Assembly (NCBI GenBank): GCA_014729055.1
Contig: WJKO01000327.1
Coordinates: forward strand, 1 to 5,313
Source: Promethearchaeota archaeon
Lineage (GTDB): Archaea > Asgardarchaeota > Lokiarchaeia > Sigyniarchaeales > Promethearchaeaceae
Reading direction: 5' to 3'
Length of the DNA: 5,313 nucleotides
A model generated the notes under the pieces. The model was not told where the DNA came from. It ran no database searches and saw only the letters and a program-made list of their open reading frames with translations. This document shows, one piece after another, positions 1 to 5,313 of this stretch. The position numbers and the translations under genes were made by a program. The stretch's first letter is position 1, and the number at the start of each line of letters is the position of its first letter.

Positions 1-80
1 ATATTTTTAGCTTCATAATCAAAACTTCTTAATGCTTTGATTCATTTATCTAAGAAAAAAGTCTAGGATCACTTCACTTT

Positions 81-869
81 ATGAAGACTCTAATATTGTT
101 GGACAGATTTTATGCATATAATCGAAAAATAGATGAGAAATATCTGTCAAGGGCACTTATTCAACTCATAAGAGAAAGAACTAAAAATTATGATGTGGAT
201 TTTGAATTCTTAGGATTACATTCAGAAGAAAATCGACCGATTATCGCCTTGTCTGGAAAAGACGAAGAATTTATCTATAATTATCTTATTAAAGAATTTG
301 GAACAACATATGATCTTTCAGATCTTCATATTGGTCAAGTACTACGCGGTAGAATCAGAGATCCAGACACTGTAAATTTTGGTTTATTTATTGATTGTGG
401 AATTGAAAATCCGAAAAAAGATGCCCTCTTACCCGTATATGCATTACGGGAACAACTCTGTCAAGGAAAGAAAATTACTAAAAACGACATTTGTAAGGTG
501 TTTGGATTCTTTAAGGAAATGCCTATATATGTGGAGATTACTGAAATCAATGAAACTCGAAAAGAAATCACTTGTAAAATTGCAGAAAAAACGTTAGAAC
601 AATATAATCGATGGTTAAGCGATGGATTTGAAATCTTATTCTCGGCAGGAATTCCCCGAAAGCAAATTAAAAAAGCAATAAAAAGAACAGGGCATTATGA
701 GGATTATATAACGATTGATAGGATTGGATTTCTTGAAACTGCGTCATTTTTTAAATTGGGGTGTCACGCCCCAGGTATCCTTTCAGAGATTGGACCTTTA
801 CTTAATAATGTGAAGTTTTCGATGCTCCGACCAAATAATGTGATATATATACTAAGATCACATAAATGA
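81..869 (+). CDS. DUF2110 family protein with S1-like core
   Basis: This is a complete 262-aa protein, probably cytosolic, with no signal peptide or membrane segment. I recognise it as the archaeal DUF2110 family, whose function is not established. Residues 84-106 (IGQVLRGRIRD, then NFGLFIDCGI) look like the first strands of an S1/OB RNA-binding fold. They are followed by the conserved DALLPVYALREQL (114-126), and strands at 148-169 (PIYVEITEI...EITCKIAE) could close the barrel. The C-terminal part holds the family-like pattern DRIGFLETASFFKLGCHAPG (213-232), then a glycine/leucine-rich stretch. The ATG start follows a weak AGGA at 65-68, about 12 bases upstream; no stronger site is visible. 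It ends in TGA at 867-869, so TGA works as a stop in this genome. A role in RNA binding or translation is inferred from the S1-like fold only. I recall the family lying near transcription factor E in some euryarchaea, but that gene is not in this window. Confidence 0.82.
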   Translation: MKTLILLDRFYAYNRKIDEKYLSRALIQLIRERTKNYDVDFEFLGLHSEENRPIIALSGKDEEFIYNYLIKEFGTTYDLSDLHIGQVLRGRIRDPDTVNFGLFIDCGIENPKKDALLPVYALREQLCQGKKITKNDICKVFGFFKEMPIYVEITEINETRKEITCKIAEKTLEQYNRWLSDGFEILFSAGIPRKQIKKAIKRTGHYEDYITIDRIGFLETASFFKLGCHAPGILSEIGPLLNNVKFSMLRPNNVIYILRSHK

Positions 870-954
870 ATAAAATTGCAGAAATCCTAAAAACTTTAAT
901 TAATTCGCAAATTAAACTAATTAATCACTCCTCTAACTTTCTAAAAATTATCGT

Positions 955-1062
955 GGGGGTTTGGTTTAGTGGTTATAACGCCGCGCTTACACAGTAGAAA
1001 TTGTTTTTCTAATAATTCTACGTATAACGCGGATATCAGGAGTTCGATCCTCCTAACCCCCA
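955..1062 (+). tRNA. tRNA-Val (UAC anticodon) with anticodon-loop intron
   Basis: A full cloverleaf can be folded by eye. The acceptor is GGGGGTT (955-961) pairing with AACCCCC (1055-1061), with discriminator A1062. The D stem is GTTT (964-967) against TAAC (976-979), with one T-T mismatch and GG at 971-972 in the loop. The anticodon stem is CCGCG (981-985) against CGCGG (1028-1032), and the T arm is AGGAG-TTCGATC-CTCCT (1038-1054). The anticodon loop begins CTTACA (986-991), so positions 34-36 are TAC, which reads valine GUA codons. Anticodon A35/C36 and discriminator A73 fit archaeal tRNA-Val. An intron of about 35 nt interrupts the loop at the usual 37/38 site, leaving a 73-nt mature body. 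The 3' CCA is not encoded (1063 onward is CTTTC), so it must be added by the CCA-adding enzyme. Confidence 0.95.
992..1026 (+). other. tRNA-Val intron, bulge-helix-bulge-like
   Basis: The intron sits after position 37 of tRNA-Val. It contains a 6-bp internal stem, GTAGAA (994-999) with TTCTAC (1016-1021). The central helix pairs anticodon bases T988-A989-C990 with G1022-T1023-A1024, giving three clear pairs plus a T987-T1025 mismatch where a fourth would be expected. The 5' bulge is ACA (991-993) and the 3' bulge is TAA (1025-1027). The splicing endonuclease of archaea recognises this kind of structure. The exact cut could shift by one base (992-1026 or 993-1027); either choice leaves a 7-base loop with a TAC anticodon. 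Confidence 0.8.
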
Positions 1063-1161
1063 CTTTCTACAAAAAACTGATTTTGATTAAAAATATTTAT
1101 GTTTAATTATCTTTGATGTTTTATAATTTTGAAAAAAAGAAATTTGGGATGAAAAAATTAA

Positions 1162-1178
1162 TTATAGCTTTATAGCTA
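1162..1178 (+). promoter_or_regulatory. Tandem TTATAGCT with dyad, possible TATA box or operator
   Basis: The octamer TTATAGCT is repeated perfectly head to tail at 1162-1169 and 1170-1177. Within it, TAGCT (1165-1169) and AGCTA (1174-1178) form a 5-bp inverted repeat with a 4-base spacer. It lies about 41 bases upstream of the ATG at 1219. If it served as a TATA element, transcription would begin roughly 15-25 bases before the start codon, which is plausible for archaea. The surroundings are AT-rich, so chance is a real alternative. Confidence 0.3.
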
Positions 1179-1209
1179 AATCTTGATTAAACAAGGATTT
1201 TTTGAGAAA

Positions 1210-1215
1210 GTGATC
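1210..1215 (+). promoter_or_regulatory. Shine-Dalgarno site deciding the ATG at 1219
   Basis: GTGATC is complementary to the GAUCAC preceding CCUCC at the 3' end of archaeal 16S rRNA. It lies three bases before ATG 1219, which is the normal place for this extended part of the site. It favours ATG 1219 over the in-frame TTG at 1183. The signal sequence MKKKIQLSI also begins cleanly at 1219. Confidence 0.6.
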
Positions 1216-1218
1216 ACT

Positions 1219-1746
1219 ATGAAAAAGAAAATACAATTATCGATTATTATAATGGCTATTATGATTATACCGCTCATTTTTATTAATTTTGTGCAAATTT
1301 CAAACATTAATAATTTAGATCTGGCTAATAATGTTAATTTAGAAGAAGATCAGAGCGATCTTATGAATGGAATTCAAACCGCCAGTGCGGCTATCGGATT
1401 TCCAGACTTTATAGATACGAATTTTTTTGATTATTCTGGTGTTCCGGTAACGGCAATGTCCATATATGACTTTGCTGAGGGTCCAGAATGCACGGAGGTT
1501 ATTACTGGTACAAGTAACGGGTATTGCTATTTACATGCGGGTACTCAAAGTCCGTTTTCTGGAGGAAGCTGGACCGATAAAGAACCTCTGGCATTAACTG
1601 GTGCATACGACGTAGTTGGAGGGTATGCAATTCATATAAATGGTACTGAAGGTACAACCACAGATATATACATGATCGGAGCCGATGGTGGTCAAGTATA
1701 CTATGAGAACCTGGCGACTAGCAGCCGAGATAATTACGTAATATGA
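1219..1746 (+). CDS. N-terminal fragment: signal sequence plus first two propeller units
   Basis: If TGA at 1744 stops translation, this fragment makes a 175-aa protein. It opens with MKKK followed by a hydrophobic run (about residues 6-26, IQLSIIIMAIMIIPLIFINF), which is a signal peptide or uncleaved anchor. The next stretch (28-55) is polar and acidic. Two units resembling FG-GAP blades follow: one around YDFAEGPE...EVITGTSNGYCYLH (83-106) and one around NGTEGTTTDIYMIGADGGQV (141-160). Neither holds a calcium loop. An N-G-T glycosylation sequon starts at residue 141. The first in-frame start is a TTG at 1183, but ATG 1219 is better supported by GTGATC at 1210-1215 and by the signal sequence. 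Two blades cannot close a propeller, so the fragment alone is unlikely to fold normally. Confidence 0.75.
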   Translation: MKKKIQLSIIIMAIMIIPLIFINFVQISNINNLDLANNVNLEEDQSDLMNGIQTASAAIGFPDFIDTNFFDYSGVPVTAMSIYDFAEGPECTEVITGTSNGYCYLHAGTQSPFSGGSWTDKEPLALTGAYDVVGGYAIHINGTEGTTTDIYMIGADGGQVYYENLATSSRDNYVI

Positions 1747-3723
1747 AGTAATTGGGGTCAATACCCAAAGACGGATTCAGCAGGTTATATTTATGACCAT
1801 GATATCACAGCATCTATTCAAGCGGAGATTGGAGGAGCACATAACTTGCATGATGAAATAATTATTGGAATGGATGGTTCCATTGATAGTGATGCAAGAA
1901 TTCTATTCGTTCCTTTGGAAGAAGTTACTAAATCAGGCGGCGATTTTGAAGAATATGTCATTTCCGACGATTTTTTAAGTGATAAATTAACTTCTCTTGC
2001 TGTGGGTGATGTTAATAATGATGGTGATGAAGATTTTGTTGCTGGATTTTATAGTAAAAAAATCCATTGCTTTGAACAGACATCAACTGCGTGGACTGCT
2101 GAATGGAATTACTTAGCCGTAACACCTACTGCTGTTGATGTTGCTTCTATTGAATTGTGTGATCTGGATCTGGATGGTTATTTAGATATAATTGCGGGAT
2201 TACAAGATGGTCAAGTTATTATTCAAAAGAATACCGGTGATCCCCATAGTTCGGGTTTTAATTCACCGGTCTATAAGAGTAGCTTTGGATTTTCAACTCA
2301 AATTTTGGATATGGAGACGGGAGATTTAGATTTGGATGGAGATCTTGATATTATATGTGCGTTATCAAATGGTTCGGTAATAGCAATGGAAAATCCTTTA
2401 CATATGCCTCTAGGATACGAAGAAAAAAGTCCTTTCGCTGCTGGGTTCTTTAATACAAAAAATTTGGTTGATTATTCAGGAACCTCTGCCAACGTTTTAG
2501 TAGTAACTGATTTTAATTCAGATTCTGATTTAGATCTTGTTGTTGGATTAGATGATGGGAACTGCAGAATTCTGAATAATATTAAGGATCCTGTTACAAA
2601 ATCTCGATTCCAATTTGGTCCAAAAGAAACAATACTTCAAAATTCTATCACTAATAATCAATTTAATAGATTAAGTGTTGGAGATATTGATAATGATGGA
2701 GATCCTGATTTAGCAGTTGATTCAACAACGAGTGCAAGTGTCCGATCAAATATATATGCTTTGGGTAATCCTGGATATTCAATTTTCAAGAATTTGAGTG
2801 AATCAAATGATTGGACTGTACATGAAGCATATTACGACACTGGTGATGATTATTATGATATTGAATTAAATGATCTCGATATGGACGGCAATCTCGATAT
2901 TGCTTTCATTGAAAATAGAAGATATATAAGAGCTTTACAAAACGACGGAACCCCTATGAGTGGTTTATGGGCATCAGCAGGAAGTGCTACGACACTTGTG
3001 GATACAAATTCATATTCTGTTTGTAATAGTGAAGATTTTTTACTTGGCGATTTTGATAAAGACTACGAAAAAGAATTCATTTGGGCGGGTTCAGAGGATC
3101 TAACAAACAAGGGAGATATAACGGCATTCCGCCAACAAGCTGGCTCGCCATGGAGCTCTTGGAATGATAAAATAGACATTATTAGTAGCCCTGAAGGGCA
3201 AGTCAGTACATATGTCGTAGCGGGTTATTTCGATAATGATAATTTTATTGATTATGCATTCTTCGATGATGGTCAAAATGTGTTTTTGATCAAAGGATCG
3301 CAGTTTATAGATGATATCGGAGCATCTGACTATGCTAAAATTTGGCAAGACAATAGTTATGACGTAAGTAATATTGCCCCTGGAGAAATTGGATTTGATA
3401 AAAGACAAGATCTTTATATTGTCGGTGCAGGCGATGCGAATGATGTAAATGCATTGTCAAATAGTTGGGTAGATATTCTTTCATCACCTTCATGGCCAGT
3501 GAAGAGTCGAAGTTTATACGGAGCTACTATTGACGGAATTAAAGTAGATGATTTTGATAATGATGGTATTGATGATGCTATATTTTGGAATAATGGCGAA
3601 ATAAGGATATTTGGAGGTAATCGGGATGAAGATACGGAAGTTCCGAATTATTTAGTTGACAATATTGGTGAAAACATCATAGATATGGCATGTTGTGATT
3701 TCGATCAAGACGGTGATGTAGAC
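1471..3723 (+). repeat. About 14 FG-GAP/VCBS-like propeller units
   Basis: Degenerate protein repeats are encoded with a period of 49-64 codons. Aligned on the calcium-loop position, the units fall at locus residues of about 85, 141, 205, 264, 315, 369, 431, 489, 552, 611, 670, 723, 778 and 827. Typical units read GDLDLDGDLDIIC, GDIDNDGDPDLAV and CDFDQDGDVDFVV. The first three positions were assigned from the hydrophobic strand plus glycine after the loop (EVITG, IYMIG, EIIIG), because the acidic loop itself is absent there. Fourteen units would make two seven-bladed propellers, though the division is inference. Confidence 0.75.
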
Positions 3724-5139
3724 TTCGTAGTAACTACTGCTAATAATATTTATCTATATTTCAATCGGCTTGGAGATGATTTAAATCTACCAGAATTGAC
3801 CTTAACTTTTGATTTTGAGGGTTATAATGTCGATATAAATGTAACGTCAAACGAGACTCTTTATTTTACCCCTCAAATTGAAATCCTCAGGGACACGGAA
3901 TATGAATACGGAAAAATGGCTGACACTGTTGATCCATTGAAATGGACTTATGAGTATTATATCATCAAAAACGGAACGTATTATGTTACCGTCAATGCAA
4001 CTGATATGTATGGAGGTTTCGTTGAAACAACAGATTCCTTTATCGGCGAACGTTTGCTTGCAATAATGCATTTTGATGTTCAAGGTCCATGGATTAAGGA
4101 TTATTCAAATGAGTCAGTAGAAATTACGATTACAAATTCTTCTAAACCAGTTTTTACAGATTATAATGGTGGTCCTGAGGGAAATTTAATTATAAATATT
4201 ACGGATCCTAGCCTTAATACAGAATGGTATATTGCCACATGGGACGGTGGATCTACTTGGACTTTGACATACGATGAAATACTTGAGACGGGAACATACA
4301 CAATTGGTTTCAATTTAACAGACCATGATTATATTGTTTATAGTTATTTAGAATATGAATTTACGGGGGATATAGATGCACCCTATATTTCGACTTTCAA
4401 CGAACCAGACCCAATTTCTGGAGAATTGTATTATACGATGGACGGTATGACCCTTGATTTTGATTTTAATGAACCGATTATCGAGATGAAGTATTGGTTT
4501 ACACAATGGAACCCCGATACAGAGGAAGATGTGTTAATAAGTGAAATTAGAGAACCAGTTTTGCTGCCAGAGGGGAATACAACTATTGATTTACCATATA
4601 CGATACCAGAAGGTAAAGATGGGGATATGAATATTACAATTCAATTTGTTGATAAAGCTGGTAATTACGGGAATGAAGTTGTAAACATATCTATCTTTAT
4701 TTATTATCCAGTTAGTTATAGCTTTTATTTTAGAGATATAGAAACAAGTAAAAGATATATAACTGAAACTGGTGCAACAAAAGTATTGATCGCTTGGAAT
4801 GCTGTTAATTGTACTCATATCCGATATAGGGTTGATTTTGAAGATGAAGAAGGAACTTGGTCTGATGAAATTCCTTTCAATGACATAGATCGATATAATT
4901 ATCAAGTACCACTTGGAAGTGAGGCGGGTAACTATACGGTCAATGTAAGATTTTTCAACTACCATCATTTCGTTGATACAAGCAAGAATATTGAATACAC
5001 TGGACCAAACGTACCGCCTTTCCCCTGGTGGTGGTTTGTGATTGCAGCGTCTGGCGGATTAATTGCATATATTATCTATAAAGCGCTTACAAGAGAGAAA
5101 GAGAAATCTTGGAAGTCATACCTCGATAAACCATTATAA
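1846..5139 (+). CDS. C-terminal fragment: FG-GAP propeller, Ig-like stalk, membrane anchor
   Basis: The open frame after the stop runs from 1747; the first start-like codon is TTG 1846, giving 1097 aa. Eleven propeller units lie here (locus residues 264-835). Eight have clear calcium loops of the form D-x-D/N-x-D-G/S-x-x-D, for example at 264, 315, 369, 431, 489, 552, 778 and 827. Beta-sandwich segments follow (about 858-1262), with strand patterns such as GTYYVTVNATD, GTYTIGFNLTD, MNITIQFVDKAGNYG and GNYTVNVRFF, typical of Ig-like or Big-type domains. A proline/tryptophan run (PPFPWWW) leads into the membrane helix FVIAASGGLIAYIIY, then a K/R-rich tail of about 19 residues. Made from TTG 1846 it would lack a signal peptide and could not be exported normally, so it is best read as the rest of the 1219 gene. 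Family-level function would be adhesion or surface structure; the ligand is unknown. Confidence 0.8.
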   Translation: MHDEIIIGMDGSIDSDARILFVPLEEVTKSGGDFEEYVISDDFLSDKLTSLAVGDVNNDGDEDFVAGFYSKKIHCFEQTSTAWTAEWNYLAVTPTAVDVASIELCDLDLDGYLDIIAGLQDGQVIIQKNTGDPHSSGFNSPVYKSSFGFSTQILDMETGDLDLDGDLDIICALSNGSVIAMENPLHMPLGYEEKSPFAAGFFNTKNLVDYSGTSANVLVVTDFNSDSDLDLVVGLDDGNCRILNNIKDPVTKSRFQFGPKETILQNSITNNQFNRLSVGDIDNDGDPDLAVDSTTSASVRSNIYALGNPGYSIFKNLSESNDWTVHEAYYDTGDDYYDIELNDLDMDGNLDIAFIENRRYIRALQNDGTPMSGLWASAGSATTLVDTNSYSVCNSEDFLLGDFDKDYEKEFIWAGSEDLTNKGDITAFRQQAGSPWSSWNDKIDIISSPEGQVSTYVVAGYFDNDNFIDYAFFDDGQNVFLIKGSQFIDDIGASDYAKIWQDNSYDVSNIAPGEIGFDKRQDLYIVGAGDANDVNALSNSWVDILSSPSWPVKSRSLYGATIDGIKVDDFDNDGIDDAIFWNNGEIRIFGGNRDEDTEVPNYLVDNIGENIIDMACCDFDQDGDVDFVVTTANNIYLYFNRLGDDLNLPELTLTFDFEGYNVDINVTSNETLYFTPQIEILRDTEYEYGKMADTVDPLKWTYEYYIIKNGTYYVTVNATDMYGGFVETTDSFIGERLLAIMHFDVQGPWIKDYSNESVEITITNSSKPVFTDYNGGPEGNLIINITDPSLNTEWYIATWDGGSTWTLTYDEILETGTYTIGFNLTDHDYIVYSYLEYEFTGDIDAPYISTFNEPDPISGELYYTMDGMTLDFDFNEPIIEMKYWFTQWNPDTEEDVLISEIREPVLLPEGNTTIDLPYTIPEGKDGDMNITIQFVDKAGNYGNEVVNISIFIYYPVSYSFYFRDIETSKRYITETGATKVLIAWNAVNCTHIRYRVDFEDEEGTWSDEIPFNDIDRYNYQVPLGSEAGNYTVNVRFFNYHHFVDTSKNIEYTGPNVPPFPWWWFVIAASGGLIAYIIYKALTREKEKSWKSYLDKPL
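3790..5004 (+). other. Ig-like stalk region with dense N-glycosylation sequons
   Basis: Codons for locus residues of about 858-1262 encode roughly four beta-sandwich segments, each about 100 residues, with approximate starts at LPELTLTF (857), near VEITITNSS, at APYISTFNEP and at VSYSFYFRD. Thirteen N-x-S/T sequons occur here, including NVT, NET, NGT, NAT, NSS, NIT, NLT, NIS, NCT and NYT. The region has no calcium loops. It would form the stalk between the propeller head and the membrane helix. Domain borders are approximate and set by eye. Confidence 0.6.
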
Positions 5140-5140
5140 C

Positions 5141-5204
5141 TTTTTTTTAAACCAAAATTTTTCTGTATTTCTTTTTTTATTCCACAAATTCTTATTTCTT
5201 TTTT
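5141..5204 (+). terminator. Oligo(T) tracts after the surface-protein gene
   Basis: Just two bases after the TAA stop at 5137-5139 there is a run of eight T (5141-5148). Further runs follow at 5158-5162 (five), 5172-5178 (seven) and 5199-5204 (six). Archaeal RNA polymerase ends transcription at T-rich tracts on the non-template strand without needing a hairpin. Several in series fit a strong terminator between this gene and the next. Confidence 0.65.
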
Positions 5205-5227
5205 AATACTTTTCATATAGAGGATTT

Positions 5228-5313
5228 ATGTCTTTTCGAATTATAACCCAAGTAAGTTGGTTACAGCAACTACAATATATCGATCTCATTGCATTAAATC
5301 AAATTTATAAAAG
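5228..5313 (+). CDS. Partial unknown CDS running off the window edge
   Basis: An ATG at 5228 opens a frame of 28 complete codons with no stop before the window ends. It begins MSFRIITQVSWLQQLQYIDL. A Shine-Dalgarno-like GAGG (5220-5223, within AGAGGA) sits four bases upstream, and the frame is closed by TAA at 5204-5206 just before, so ATG 5228 is the first possible ATG in it. The position right after a probable terminator suggests the start of a new transcription unit. The fragment is too short to identify, and an open frame of this length could occur by chance. Confidence 0.5.
   Translation, partial: MSFRIITQVSWLQQLQYIDLIALNQIYK

Larger units (their letters stand above)
1219..5139 (+). pseudogene. 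FG-GAP/Ig-like surface protein locus interrupted by one in-frame TGA
   Basis: Read as one frame, 1219-5139 gives 1306 codons with a single internal stop, TGA at codon 176 (1744-1746). The frame is unchanged on both sides and has no other stop. The skipped stretch (codons 177-209, including SNWGQYPKTDSAGYIYDHDI) reads as ordinary protein, and the propeller spacing continues across the stop. The intact design would be a signal sequence (1-27), about 14 propeller units (about 75-850), Ig-like segments (about 858-1262), a membrane helix (about 1270-1287) and a basic cytoplasmic tail ending at 1306. Such a protein would be anchored in the cell membrane with a calcium-binding head outside. TGA most simply replaces TGG (Trp) by one transition, giving VIWSNW. 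A recent nonsense mutation, a strain polymorphism and a sequencing or assembly error are all possible; programmed readthrough is less likely. Confidence 0.75.

Noticed and set aside
379..597. 72-aa frame inside the DUF2110 gene
   Set aside because: It overlaps the well-supported DUF2110 frame on the same strand, has no recognisable domain and no ribosome site.
895..925. AT-rich TTAATT/AATTAA repeats before the tRNA as a promoter or operator
   Set aside because: Several TATA-like strings fit equally well and the symmetry is what simple A/T sequence gives by chance; no single site could be chosen.
1149..1175. Mini-frame MKKLIIAL followed by TAG upstream of the surface gene
   Set aside because: It looks like a signal-peptide start but has only 8 codons, a different frame from the gene, and no clear Shine-Dalgarno site. 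AT-rich sequence readily gives such runs.
1183..1218. TTG 1183 as the start of the surface-protein gene
   Set aside because: It would add 12 polar residues ahead of a clean MKKK signal sequence, and GTGATC at 1210-1215 points to ATG 1219.
1744..1746. TGA as selenocysteine
   Set aside because: No archaeal-type selenocysteine element is visible in the T-rich 3' region 5140-5219, and an exported propeller is not a known selenoprotein type. Lokiarchaeal genomes can carry selenocysteine machinery, so this is unlikely rather than impossible.
1744..1746. Genome-wide reassignment of TGA to Trp
   Set aside because: The surface gene uses many TGG codons and no other in-frame TGA in over 1300 codons, and the DUF2110 gene ends normally with TGA at 867-869.
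3100..4968. Minus-strand open frames at 3100-3408, 3847-4083 and 4591-4968
   Set aside because: All lie opposite the FG-GAP/Ig-like coding sequence, are rich in Ile and low-complexity composition, and show no recognisable domain or start signal.

Overview
The window reads as archaeal chromosomal DNA, strongly AT-rich. Three features point to archaea: a DUF2110-family protein (a family I know only from archaea), a tRNA-Val whose anticodon loop is split by an intron with a bulge-helix-bulge-like fold, and a Shine-Dalgarno element of the GTGATC type. The large FG-GAP/Ig-like surface protein, low GC and Ile/Lys/Asn-rich proteins would fit an Asgard (Lokiarchaeia-like) genome. That placement is inference, not proof.

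Layout, all on the + strand: (1) 81-869, a complete DUF2110 protein of 262 aa with an S1-like core. (2) 955-1062, tRNA-Val(UAC) with an intron of about 35 nt and no encoded CCA. (3) 1219-5139, one very large surface-protein locus of 1306 codons. It has an N-terminal signal sequence, about 14 FG-GAP-like propeller units, about four Ig-like beta-sandwich segments rich in N-glycosylation sequons, a C-terminal membrane helix and a short basic tail. A single in-frame TGA at 1744-1746 cuts this locus into a secreted 175-aa N-terminal piece and a 1097-aa (or longer) C-terminal piece. (4) 5141-5204, oligo(T) tracts that probably end transcription. (5) 5228 to the window edge, the start of another reading frame with a Shine-Dalgarno-like site.

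The genes show no obvious functional link: a probable information-processing protein and a tRNA sit beside an exported adhesin-like protein. The most notable points are the interrupted reading frame, the regular 14-unit propeller array with calcium loops kept only in certain blades, and an overall architecture like integrin alpha (propeller head, beta-sandwich stalk, one membrane helix, short tail). No CRISPR array, transposase or insertion sequence was seen. Gaps between genes are all under 200 bases.
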